From Victivallaceae bacterium (GTDB lineage Bacteria > Verrucomicrobiota > Lentisphaeria > Victivallales > Victivallaceae): a DNA stretch of 64,000 nucleotides. The stretch covers positions 1 through 64,000 of the forward strand of contig JAKSOF010000006.1 in NCBI GenBank assembly GCA_024405735.1. The letters run 5' to 3'. The notes beneath the pieces were generated by a model. That model saw only the letters and a program-made list of their open reading frames with translations. It had not been told where the DNA came from and made no database searches. Positions 1 to 8,730 of this stretch are shown here, piece by piece; position 1 is the stretch's first letter, and every line of letters starts with the position of its first letter. The position numbers were made by a program, and so were the translations under genes.

Positions 1-130
1 GCTTCACTTCGCTACGCTTCGTTCGCTCGCGGCTACCGTGCTCGTCTACGGTCGTTTGCGCAAAATTTTTTTTGCGCATTTCCGCATTGCATCCGCAATG
101 CGTAAAATCACTCCCATCCGACTGCGCGCT

Positions 131-470
131 CGTCGGCAACCGCCTCGCATCCGACAGTAAATGAAGCGCATGTGGTATTTCCCCGATTTCTTTCGCGGTG
201 GCATCCGCGACATTATCCCTTTGCGCAGGAGGCGCGCACATCAAGCAGTCGGGCGGACGAAGCGCGAAAGCGCGGAGTATTAGCCCGCGTGGGGCGCAGG
301 TCGTTTTTCGGTAACAAATATAGACGACCGCGGAGATTTGCGGTGACAGCCGTTCCGAGCGCGGGCAAAACGATCATCCGCAAATATCTGCGGCAAGAGC
401 AAAGTCCAGCCTGTGGCTGGTTGAGGGAGCCGCGAGGGGCGAAATCAGCCCCTCGCGTTCCCATTGCGTC
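131..470 (+). repeat. Long intergenic repeat, copy 1 (~340 bp)
   Basis: This stretch aligns by eye over its whole length, at roughly 75-80% identity, with the reverse complement of 25668-26010. Shared blocks include CAACCGCCTCGCATCCGAC, CGCAAATATCTGCGGCAA and TTAGCCCGCGTGGG. It ends in a palindrome (CGCGAGGGGC/GCCCCTCGCG, 431-457) followed by CCATTGCGT. Small indels shift all reading frames between the copies, so it is not coding. It is probably a dispersed non-coding element; no mobilising protein is visible. Confidence 0.75.
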
Positions 471-538
471 AAAGCGTGACGATGCAAAAATGGCTGTTGC
501 TTTGTCTTTGAAAGTTTTTGCAAGAGTCCCTTTTTTAT

Positions 539-567
539 TTGCAATCCGGAAACTTGATGACTATATT
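539..567 (+). promoter_or_regulatory. Promoter of argC
   Basis: TTGCAA at 539-544 and TATATT at 562-567 are separated by exactly 17 bp, the same arrangement seen before at least ten other genes or operons in this window. It lies just after repeat copy 1 and about 40 bp before the argC start. Confidence 0.7.
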
Positions 568-606
568 ATGCTTGCTTCATACAAAACGGAAAGAGAGGAA
601 TCTTTT

Positions 607-1638
607 ATGGATAAAAAAATCCGGGTCGCTATTTTCGGTGCCAGCGGATATGCGGGCGAGGAGTTGTTGCGTTTGCTTTTGCGTCATCCGATGGCGGAGA
701 TCGTCGCCGTGACGTCGCGCAAAAACGTGGGGGAGCCGGTCTCGTCGGTCTTTCCCCGTTTTACCGGTTTAAAGCTTCATTTCGTCGAGCCTGACGTGCA
801 GAAAATTTCCGCCGTCTGCGATGCCGCGATCCTCGCGTTGCCGCACGGGCTTGCGACCGAATATGCGGTGCCGCTTCTGGAAGCGGGGGTCAAAGTCTTC
901 GATATTTCCGCCGACTTCCGGCTTCGCAGTACGGTGAAATACAAGGAATATTACAAAGTCGATCATCCCGCGCCGCAACTTCTTTCCCGTGCGGTCTACG
1001 GTTTGCCGGAGCGTTATCGCGAGGAATTGAAACATTGCGATCTTGTCGCCTGTGCCGGATGCTACCCGACCAGTTCCATTTTGCCGACGGCGCCGCTTCT
1101 GGCGGCAAAGCTCGTCAAGCCGACCAATGTCGTCGTCTGCAGTTGCTCCGGCGTGACCGGAGCGGGGCGCAAGGTGGATCTGCCTTACATTTTCCCCGAA
1201 TGCAACGAGAGCCTCAAAGCCTACGGTGTTGTCGGACACCGTCATCTGCCGGAGATCGAGCAGGAAATGGCAGTCGCCGCCGGGGTTCCGGAAATGAAGA
1301 TCAATTTCATCCCGCACCTCGCGCCGATGAATCGTTGCATCAATTCGACGATTTTGCTCGATGCCGAAGAAGGGTGTACGCTCGAAAAAGTCGGCGAAGC
1401 GTTGGAAAAGGCCTACGGCAACGAGGAATTCATCCGCATTCTTCCGGCGAAGCGGCCCGCCGATACCAAGTATGTTTTTATGACCAATTGCTGTGAGATC
1501 GGGTACAACTTCGACGCGCACACCAACAAGGTGATCATCACTTCGGTGATCGACAATCTGACCAAAGGCGCGGCGGGGCAGGCGATCCAGTGTATGAATA
1601 TCCGCTTCGGCATCGACGAAGGCGCCGGATTGCGCTGA
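607..1638 (+). CDS. argC: N-acetyl-gamma-glutamyl-phosphate reductase
   Basis: ArgC catalyses the NADPH-dependent reduction of N-acetylglutamyl phosphate to the semialdehyde in arginine synthesis (cytoplasmic). The 343-residue product has the nucleotide-binding motif GASGYAGEE at 11-19, ALPHG at 77-81 and the catalytic cysteine in AGCYPTS (Cys152), with the conserved HRHLPEIEQE farther on. The ATG at 607 was chosen because it follows an AGAGAGGAA ribosome site and matches the normal family N-terminus; the open frame continues upstream only into repeat DNA. holA starts 16 bp downstream, so the two are probably cotranscribed. No other arg genes are in view. Confidence 0.95.
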   Translation: MDKKIRVAIFGASGYAGEELLRLLLRHPMAEIVAVTSRKNVGEPVSSVFPRFTGLKLHFVEPDVQKISAVCDAAILALPHGLATEYAVPLLEAGVKVFDISADFRLRSTVKYKEYYKVDHPAPQLLSRAVYGLPERYREELKHCDLVACAGCYPTSSILPTAPLLAAKLVKPTNVVVCSCSGVTGAGRKVDLPYIFPECNESLKAYGVVGHRHLPEIEQEMAVAAGVPEMKINFIPHLAPMNRCINSTILLDAEEGCTLEKVGEALEKAYGNEEFIRILPAKRPADTKYVFMTNCCEIGYNFDAHTNKVIITSVIDNLTKGAAGQAIQCMNIRFGIDEGAGLR

Positions 1639-1654
1639 TTTTCCGGAAACGGCG

Positions 1655-2740
1655 ATGGGGGAACTTTACATCCTTTCGGGCGACGATGATTTCGAGCGCA
1701 AACGCCGCTCGAAAAGTCTGGTGCTGAAACTTTCCGGTCTGCCGCCTGATGCGGAGGTCGAGGAAAACGACGCTCTGGAAATCGTTTCCGGCGATGCCGA
1801 CGATGTCAAGCCGCCGCAGATTGCCGGACGCTTCTTGGATGCGTTGCGCACGCCGCCTTTTTTGTGCGACCATAAACTTCTGTGGTTGCGCCACTTCCCC
1901 GATTTTGAACTTTTCAACGATGATGCCGAGCCATTCAAAACGCTGGTCAGGGAATTGTCGGAGCCGTTGCCGGACGAAGTGACGGTCGTCATCGACGCGC
2001 CCGGTTTCGATCAGCGCAAACAGTTTGCCCGTAAACTGAAAACTGCCGGAGCCAAAATCGACGTCTGCGGAAGTTCCGGTCGCGCTTCCGACAAAAACTG
2101 GGCGGAAAGCCGCCGTGCTTTGATCGACGCTTTCGCCCGCCGCGAAGGTCGCAGGATCGACTTCGATGCGATGCAGTTTCTCTGCGAGGCGATCGGCGGC
2201 GATACCGGGACGCTCACCAATGAACTGGAAAAAGTCGTCTGCTATGCGGGAAACGCTCCCGTCATCACGCTCGATATGTGCCGCAATGTCGTCAGCCGCA
2301 CGGCGGAAACGCTCGGCTGGGAATTCACCGCTGCGGTGATCGACGGCAATGCGGCGCGCGCGCTGACGCTTTTGCATCAGCTGATCGGCAAAAGCGGCGA
2401 CGAGTTGCGCATCCTTTATATGCTGAGCAAGGAATTCAAGCAAATGGTGCAAACGCATCTGGCGATGCGGCAACTGCATCTGACGCGGGTCAACGCGCGC
2501 ACCTTTGATGCGATCCCCGACGAGGTACGATCGGCGTCACCGGACAATGTGCTGTTGAAAATGCACCCCTACCGCGCTTTCAAAGTCTGCGAGGCGGCGA
2601 TGCGTCAGTCGCCGGAGGAACTGGCGGAAAAATTGACCTTGTTGCGCGATGCGGCGCGTCAATTGGTTTCCGGGGGCAATCCGACCTTTGTGATGGAGCA
2701 GTTGACGTTGCAGTTGTCGTCGCGCCGCAAACTTATCTGA
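1655..2740 (+). CDS. holA: DNA polymerase III delta subunit
   Basis: This is the clamp-loader delta subunit, which opens the beta sliding clamp during replication. The 361-residue protein has the usual HolA layout: an N-terminal start of the MGELYILSGDDDFERKR type, a degenerate AAA+ region, a middle segment GGDTGTLTNELEKVV typical of the family, and a helical C-terminal collar domain ending in a Lys/Arg-rich tail. It is cotranscribed with argC. Its last 8 bp overlap the 3' end of the convergent amidase gene. The delta family is divergent, so the call rests on overall pattern and length. Confidence 0.85.
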   Translation: MGELYILSGDDDFERKRRSKSLVLKLSGLPPDAEVEENDALEIVSGDADDVKPPQIAGRFLDALRTPPFLCDHKLLWLRHFPDFELFNDDAEPFKTLVRELSEPLPDEVTVVIDAPGFDQRKQFARKLKTAGAKIDVCGSSGRASDKNWAESRRALIDAFARREGRRIDFDAMQFLCEAIGGDTGTLTNELEKVVCYAGNAPVITLDMCRNVVSRTAETLGWEFTAAVIDGNAARALTLLHQLIGKSGDELRILYMLSKEFKQMVQTHLAMRQLHLTRVNARTFDAIPDEVRSASPDNVLLKMHPYRAFKVCEAAMRQSPEELAEKLTLLRDAARQLVSGGNPTFVMEQLTLQLSSRRKLI

Positions 2741-3692
2741 CGCTTTTGATGTATTCGACGATCCCGTCGGCGATCGCTCTGGCGAGTGTTTCGATATACG
2801 TATTGGAAAGCAGTCTTTTTTCCTCGTAGCGGTTGGAAAGAAACCCCGCTTCGATCAGGATCCCCGGAGAATCAAGGTCGCGCAATACCGCAAAGCGGGC
2901 GCGTTTCAATCCCCGGTCGGCAGCTCCCGTGCGCACCAGCAGACGCTGATGGACGTTTGCCGCGAGCAGAATATTGTTGGCATCCCAGCGGTTGCCGGGG
3001 CAAACACTTTGATTTCCCTTCCTTTTGGCGCGGTCGTTGCTCGACGGCACGCCCGCCGGGGTCAGACAGTAGGTCTCGATGCCGTGTACCGCCGGTTTTG
3101 CGGAGTTGAAATGGATCGAGGCGAAAAGGTCGGCGCGGTTGCGCTTGGCAAATGCCGCGCGGTCGGCGAGCGCGACCGTCCGGTCGGAACTGCGCGTCAG
3201 CAGGACGCGGTAGCCCTTGGCACGCAGGAGCGTCGCCACCCGGAGTGCCAGACGCAACGTCGTTTTTTTCTCGTTCACATAGCGTCCGGCGGCGCCGCGG
3301 TCGCGTCCGCCGTGTCCGGGGTCGAGGACGATGGTGCGCACTTTTTGCCGTCGGGCGAGGCGGGGCGCGAATAAGATCCGCAAAGTCGAATTCCAGTCGC
3401 TCGCGGTGATATAGGGCGATCCGTTGTGAAAAACGATTTGCGATGCGAGCGCGATGTCCATCCCGCGGAATCGTGCCGAGAGACTTTTGTTGTCGAGCTG
3501 AAGGATTTTCCGGTTGCCCAGAAAATACTGAAACGATTTCTCCGTCCGGGTGCGGCGCAGTTTCAAAGGAATGGATAAATCATTGAAATTGAAATAATTT
3601 TTTCCGTAGAATTTCGCCTGACGCGGCGCGGCGTCGAGCGTGACGGCGCCGACCGCGAAAAAAACGAAAAGCCAACGGAAAAATTTTTTCAT
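2733..3692 (-). CDS. N-acetylmuramoyl-L-alanine amidase (Amidase_3)
   Basis: This periplasmic zinc enzyme cuts the bond between N-acetylmuramic acid and the stem peptide of peptidoglycan, usually in cell separation. The 319-residue protein has an N-terminal hydrophobic signal segment (about residues 5-20). The catalytic domain carries DPGHGGRDRG (His127), a zinc-ligand glutamate at about 141, SIHFNSA (His194) and the C-terminal catalytic glutamate in LIEAGFLSN. The first ~115 residues form an extra N-terminal domain without a recognised fold. It is last in the purA-rodA-thiD-amidase operon and its ATG overlaps the thiD stop by 4 bp. Confidence 0.9.
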   Translation of the reverse strand: MKKFFRWLFVFFAVGAVTLDAAPRQAKFYGKNYFNFNDLSIPLKLRRTRTEKSFQYFLGNRKILQLDNKSLSARFRGMDIALASQIVFHNGSPYITASDWNSTLRILFAPRLARRQKVRTIVLDPGHGGRDRGAAGRYVNEKKTTLRLALRVATLLRAKGYRVLLTRSSDRTVALADRAAFAKRNRADLFASIHFNSAKPAVHGIETYCLTPAGVPSSNDRAKRKGNQSVCPGNRWDANNILLAANVHQRLLVRTGAADRGLKRARFAVLRDLDSPGILIEAGFLSNRYEEKRLLSNTYIETLARAIADGIVEYIKSVR

Positions 3693-4534
3693 CGGATCAT
3701 TTCCAGAGTGATGTCGTCGATCGCGTCGGCGGTCGGGGGATACATCGCTTCGATGCCCTTGCCGATTTTGACGCTTTCGTTGAGACTGCCGTAGGTGAAA
3801 TTCTTGGCTTCACAGAGTGATTGCTGCCACGTCATATCCAGTGCGAAGCCCGCAGTGATCGCGGCGGAGAGCGTACACCCCGTCCCGTGGGATGCGTGGT
3901 GCGCCGCTTCCGCGACGGGGGAGGAGAGCCGGTAACATTTGCCGTCGCAGACGATGAAATCCACCGCTTCCAGAGAATGGATGAGATGCCCTCCTTTAAG
4001 CAGCACGGAAACGCCGAATTTGTCGGCGAGCGCGCGCGCCCCGTCAAGTTGCGCCGCGCGGTCGGCAAGTTTACGGTCAAGCAGTAATTCCGCTTCCGGG
4101 ATGTTGGGGGTGATCCACGCCGCGCGCGGCAGAAGTTTTTGCGTCAGCGCCTGAATGGCGGATTTTTCGAGCAGACGCGCGCCGGAAGTCGCGACCATGA
4201 CCGGGTCGCAGACAAGTTTCAGCTGATAACGCTCGATCGCGTCGGCGACGACTTCGATGATCCCGGCGGAAAAGAGCATTCCCGTCTTTGCCGCTTTGAC
4301 CGGGATCGCCGTGAGGACGGCATCGATCTGACTTGCGACCGCTTCGGGAGAAAGCGCGTCGATGCGCGCAACGCCGAGCGGATTCTGACTGGTGACGGCG
4401 GTGATCGCGCTGCAGCCGAAAACGCCGAGGGCGTTAAAGGTGCGCAGATCCGCCTGGACCCCCGCGCCGCCGCCGGAATCGCTTCCGGCAATGGTGAGTG
4501 CGGAGGGATAAAATTTGTTTTTGCTTGTTGTCAT
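3689..4534 (-). CDS. thiD: Hydroxymethylpyrimidine/phosphomethylpyrimidine kinase
   Basis: ThiD phosphorylates HMP and then HMP-P to give HMP-PP for thiamine synthesis. The 281-residue ribokinase-fold protein has [15 protein letters not shown] near the N-terminus, [28 protein letters not shown] and the nucleotide-binding [12 protein letters not shown]. The ATG at 4534 lies 4 bp after the rodA stop; an upstream ATG at 4558 would overlap rodA and adds nothing conserved. No TPP riboswitch is visible, since the gene sits inside an operon with cell-wall genes. Confidence 0.93.
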   Translation of the reverse strand: MTTSKNKFYPSALTIAGSDSGGGAGVQADLRTFNALGVFGCSAITAVTSQNPLGVARIDALSPEAVASQIDAVLTAIPVKAAKTGMLFSAGIIEVVADAIERYQLKLVCDPVMVATSGARLLEKSAIQALTQKLLPRAAWITPNIPEAELLLDRKLADRAAQLDGARALADKFGVSVLLKGGHLIHSLEAVDFIVCDGKCYRLSSPVAEAAHHASHGTGCTLSAAITAGFALDMTWQQSLCEAKNFTYGSLNESVKIGKGIEAMYPPTADAIDDITLEMIR

Positions 4535-4538
4535 AGCG

Positions 4539-5714
4539 TCAATAATTTCCTTCTTCAAGGTCGCGGAGCGTCTCGCGCCGGATCGCCTGCAGGATGCCGA
4601 GCATTGCCATCGCGGTCATCAAAAAGGAACCGCCGTAACTGACAAAGGGCAGCGACAAGCCGGTCACCGGCATTACGCCGAGACTCATTCCGATGTTAAT
4701 GAATATATGCGAAAAAAGCACCGTCGCCGTGCCGACGGCGAAATAGCGCCCGAAATCGTCGATGGAGCGGTAAGCCAGACGGAGGATCGAAAAGAGCAGT
4801 ACCGTGTAACACGCCAGCAATCCGACGATGCCGGTGAATCCGGTTTCCTCGGCGATCACCGAAAAGATGAAATCGTTGTTGGAAACCGTCTGCGGCAGGA
4901 AACCGAGTTCGTTTTGCGTACCTTCGCCGATGCCCTTGCCGAATTTGCCGCCGGAGCTGACGGCGATCTTTGCCTGATAGGCGTTGTAACCGCGGTTGAG
5001 GCGGTCGCGTTCGGGATTGAGAAAAACGAGGATGCGGTCGCGCTGATAATCGCGCAACAGCGGACGGATCTTCCAGACTTCGTTGAGGATGATGCCGCCC
5101 GCCGCGATGACGACGACGACGAAAATGAAAAGGATCTTTTTCCACTTCAAGTCGGCGACAAAGGCGACGGCGGCGTAGAGCGGCAAAAGGACGATCGCAC
5201 TGCCGAAATCCGGTTCCGCGGCGACGAGCAAAAAGGGAATGACGGTCGCGATGCTGCTGACGGTGATCCCGGCAAAGCCGTTGATGCCGAGACCGCGCAG
5301 GGAAAAGATCAAACCGAGCGCGAGCGCGAGCGCGAGTTTGGCGAATTCCGAGGGCTGAAGCCGGAATCCCCCGATGGCAAGCCAGCGGGTCGCTCCGTAG
5401 ACGCGCACTCCTGCCGCCAGTACGGCGACGAGCGCGATGAGAATGACGCCGTAAAAGGCGATGATCCCCGTTTTGAAAAGAACGGAACGGGTATTTAGAG
5501 TGCTTGCCGTAAAGTAAAACACCGAGCCGATGGCGATCCAGAGCAGTTGCCGCCGGAAGGAAAAAGAGGGGTCGCTTCCGCCGATCTGCATTCCGGTCGA
5601 GTAAATAAAAAGCAATCCGGTGCCGACAAGACAGAACATCGCGCCGAATTGCAGATAATCGAATGCGGCAAAGTAGCGACCGAGAGCGGTTCGCGGTTCG
5701 CGCTTCCCTGCCAT
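4539..5714 (-). CDS. rodA: RodA-type peptidoglycan glycosyltransferase (SEDS family)
   Basis: This is a polytopic inner-membrane SEDS protein that polymerises lipid II during side-wall growth. The 391-residue sequence shows about ten hydrophobic segments, an internal LQPSEFAKLALALALG segment, the loop NDFIFSVIAEETGF and the C-terminal LPFVSYGGSFL signature of RodA/FtsW/SpoVE proteins. RodA rather than FtsW is favoured because there is no division cluster and because of the sequence style around FRLQPSEFAK. It lies between purA (20 bp) and thiD (4 bp) on one transcript. Confidence 0.9.
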   Translation of the reverse strand: MAGKREPRTALGRYFAAFDYLQFGAMFCLVGTGLLFIYSTGMQIGGSDPSFSFRRQLLWIAIGSVFYFTASTLNTRSVLFKTGIIAFYGVILIALVAVLAAGVRVYGATRWLAIGGFRLQPSEFAKLALALALGLIFSLRGLGINGFAGITVSSIATVIPFLLVAAEPDFGSAIVLLPLYAAVAFVADLKWKKILFIFVVVVIAAGGIILNEVWKIRPLLRDYQRDRILVFLNPERDRLNRGYNAYQAKIAVSSGGKFGKGIGEGTQNELGFLPQTVSNNDFIFSVIAEETGFTGIVGLLACYTVLLFSILRLAYRSIDDFGRYFAVGTATVLFSHIFINIGMSLGVMPVTGLSLPFVSYGGSFLMTAMAMLGILQAIRRETLRDLEEGNY

Positions 5715-5734
5715 AAACGCGCCCTTTGCCTTGC

Positions 5735-7024
<1,290 letters not shown>

Positions 7025-7048
7025 TTAATCACGAAATATAACGCAGTT

Positions 7049-7077
7049 AATATACGGCATTTCCCTTGGAAATGCAA
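7049..7077 (-). promoter_or_regulatory. Promoter of the purA operon
   Basis: On the minus strand TTGCAT (7072-7077) and TATATT (7049-7054) are 17 bp apart, giving a leader of about 45 nt before the purA ATG. It should drive purA, rodA, thiD and the amidase. Confidence 0.7.
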
Positions 7078-7240
7078 GCATTCTGACGGAAAAAAGGGGA
7101 AAGAAATGGTTCTTCGACGGTTTATGATATAAACAATGTAGAAAATTGAAAATGTCCGGCAAGGTATCAGCGCAGGGCAATGGGAAGTTTCTGAGTGTTT
7201 TGCCCGGCTTCATCGGCTCCGCCACGGCTTGCCAAGGCGA

Positions 7241-7273
7241 AAAAAAATCCGGCAAATTATTGCCGGATTTTTT
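7241..7273 (-). terminator. Terminator after tRNA-Val
   Basis: AAATCCGGCA (7245-7254) pairs with TGCCGGATTT (7261-7270) around a 6-nt loop. On the minus strand the stem is followed by seven T residues, 7 nt past the tRNA 3' end. Confidence 0.85.
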
Positions 7274-7279
7274 GAAGAC

Positions 7280-7356
7280 TGGTGGGCGTAGTAGAACTCG
7301 AATCTACGACCTTCACGATGTCAACGTGACGCTCTAACCAACTGAGCTATACGCCC
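7280..7356 (-). tRNA. tRNA-Val (GAC anticodon)
   Basis: The 77-nt gene folds as a complete cloverleaf: acceptor GGGCGTA/TACGCCC, D stem GCTC/GAGC, anticodon stem TCACG/CGTGA around TTGACAT (anticodon GAC) and T stem GTAGA/TCTAC around TTCGAGT. The 3' CCA is encoded. It has its own promoter and terminator and is not part of a tRNA cluster. Confidence 0.97.
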
Positions 7357-7373
7357 TTCAAAGATTGTTTCAT

Positions 7374-7402
7374 AATATATCCCGGAAAAATCGCTTTGTC
7401 AA
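7374..7402 (-). promoter_or_regulatory. Promoter of tRNA-Val
   Basis: Minus-strand TTGACA (7397-7402) and TATATT (7374-7379) are 17 bp apart and end 17 bp before the mature tRNA 5' end. The consensus -35 box suits a strongly expressed stable RNA. Confidence 0.75.
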
Positions 7403-7452
7403 CCTTTTTCGCGGAAAAATATCGAATTTTCCCGGGGAATCTGCGGAAACCC

Positions 7453-7965
7453 TCAATCGCCGAGTACGCAGGAGACCATAAAAATCAGAAATCCGCGGGG
7501 GATATCGTAGGCGTCGGCAACGGTAAATACGGCACTGCCGCTTGCATAGTGTCCCGAGTAGATGCGCCAGAGCGAACTTTCCCGCTCGATAACGTAAGCC
7601 GCGCTTCCGCTTGCGTAATGCCCCCGGTAGATGCGCAACAAACTGCCGTCGCTCTCGGCGGTGAATGCCGCGCTGCCGTCCGGATAATGACCGCGGTAAA
7701 GGCGACGACAGCTTTCATCGTAAACGCAAACGGCAGTTCCGCTTGCGTAATGTCCCCGGTAAATGCGAATGAGATTGCCGCTTCGCTCCATCGTGTATAC
7801 GGCACTTCCGCTTATATAGTGCCCCTGATAGATGCGGTTTTCATTGGCGTCATAGGTAAAAAGCGCGCTTCCGCTCTCGTAATGCCCCGTATAAATTCTC
7901 GGATCGGCGCAAAGCGGCGAAATCGACAGCAAAATCAGCGCAAAAAGAAAACACTCCTTTTTCAT
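7453..7965 (-). CDS. Exported protein with six GHY-type repeats
   Basis: Function unknown. The 170-residue product has a signal peptide (about residues 1-20, ending SPLCA) and then six tandem units of alternating 21 and 23 residues with the pattern (R)(I/L)YxGHYxSGSAxxT, beginning at about residue 23. The last unit runs into a hydrophobic tail of about 20 residues. The regular Gly/Tyr/His spacing resembles short beta-hairpin repeats such as MORN or beta-flower types, but the match is not close enough to name. Its ATG overlaps the previous gene by 4 bp, so it is the last of a three-gene operon of exported proteins. Codon use differs among repeats, so the duplication is old. Confidence 0.75.
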   Translation of the reverse strand: MKKECFLFALILLSISPLCADPRIYTGHYESGSALFTYDANENRIYQGHYISGSAVYTMERSGNLIRIYRGHYASGTAVCVYDESCRRLYRGHYPDGSAAFTAESDGSLLRIYRGHYASGSAAYVIERESSLWRIYSGHYASGSAVFTVADAYDIPRGFLIFMVSCVLGD

Positions 7966-8300
7966 TTTTCGTCGACGTAATATTTGCCGTCGATCTCGAC
8001 GGCGCGGATCTTGGAGATGTCCTGCCGCATCTGGTCGGTCATCGCCTGCCAGGCGGAGTCGCCGAGGAGTTTGTAAGTTTCCTCCTGATCGGCTTTGAAA
8101 GCCTCAAAGGAGCCGCACTTGGCTTGTATTCTCGGGGAAAGACACTTCCACATTTTTTTATAATCGCGCTTGGCTTTGGCGTTGACATAGGCTTCGACGG
8201 AAATATCGCCTGCCGTTTTGTCGCCGCCGTCAGCCGTTGAAGTTTCGCCGCATCCGGCAAAAAGGAGCACCATGCCCAGAATCAGAAAGAACTTTTTCAT
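7962..8300 (-). CDS. Small lipoprotein, NTF2/DUF4878-like C-terminus
   Basis: The 112-residue product starts MKKFFLILGMVLLFAGCGE, a clear lipoprotein signal with the lipobox LFAGC (Cys16-17 region). After a Thr/Gly-rich linker it has a compact domain ending in AVEIDGKYYVDEK. That ending resembles the wnDGKWYi(D) ending of DUF4878/NTF2-like lipoproteins and the next gene upstream. The ATG at 8300 was preferred over a far upstream start, which would run through the neighbouring gene. It overlaps its neighbours by 4 bp on both sides. Function unknown. Confidence 0.75.
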   Translation of the reverse strand: MKKFFLILGMVLLFAGCGETSTADGGDKTAGDISVEAYVNAKAKRDYKKMWKCLSPRIQAKCGSFEAFKADQEETYKLLGDSAWQAMTDQMRQDISKIRAVEIDGKYYVDEK

Positions 8301-8671
8301 TGCTGACTTCCCATCAGTGTACCGGCGTCGAAATACCATTTGCCGTCGATCTGGACGGCGATTTTCTGGAATTGGGAGATCAAAAGCATATTGACGAGGG
8401 GGCGCTGTTCTTCGGGGACCTGCTCGAGAACTTTGCGGATGCCTTTGGAAAAATCCTTGAAAAGCCGTTGCGGATCTTCCTGTGCGGCGATGAAAGCCTG
8501 TGATTGCGGCGTAAAGGTATCGTTGAAACACTCGAAATCATCCGTTCTGATCGATTTGAGCAAACTGGTGGCGACACCCGTCGCCGAATTATGATCCGCC
8601 TTGGCGGCAAAAAGATTTGCCGTACCGGCAAACATCAACGCGGCAACCAACGAAAAAAGTTTCAATTTCAT
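8297..8671 (-). CDS. Small exported protein, paralogue of next gene
   Basis: The 124-residue product has a signal peptide (MKLKLFSLVAALMFAGTANLFA) without a lipobox cysteine, then a helical domain and a C-terminus KIAVQIDGKWYFDAGT. That ending matches AVEIDGKYYVDEK of the following lipoprotein, so the two are probably distant paralogues with an NTF2-like fold. It is first in a three-gene operon. The ribosome site AGGGGGA precedes the ATG. Function unknown; a periplasmic role is inferred only from the signal. Confidence 0.7.
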   Translation of the reverse strand: MKLKLFSLVAALMFAGTANLFAAKADHNSATGVATSLLKSIRTDDFECFNDTFTPQSQAFIAAQEDPQRLFKDFSKGIRKVLEQVPEEQRPLVNMLLISQFQKIAVQIDGKWYFDAGTLMGSQQ

Positions 8672-8700
8672 AAAAATCCCCCTAAAGTATTGAATAAATC

Positions 8701-8729
8701 AATATACACGCGCAAAAGAAAAGTTTCAA
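8701..8729 (-). promoter_or_regulatory. Promoter of the three-gene exported-protein operon
   Basis: Minus-strand TTGAAA (8724-8729), 17 bp spacer, TATATT (8701-8706). It lies immediately after the stop codon of the ABC transporter gene, so this operon can be expressed separately from the radical SAM cluster. Confidence 0.7.
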
Positions 8730-8730
8730 G

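Larger units (their letters stand above)
1..606. other. Gene-free region with repeat element
   Basis: No convincing gene lies here. An open frame runs in from about position 172 to argC, but it has no ArgC homology before 607 and the matching repeat at 25.7-26.0 kb does not keep the frame. Positions 83-102 form a small palindrome (CGCATTGC/GCAATGCG). Positions 131-470 are copy 1 of a long intergenic repeat, and the argC promoter follows at 539-567. Confidence 0.6.

Noticed and set aside
172-606. N-terminal extension of argC by 145 residues
   Set aside because: The sequence lies in a repeat whose frame is not kept in the other copy. The ArgC family starts at the ATG at 607, which has a good ribosome site and a promoter upstream.
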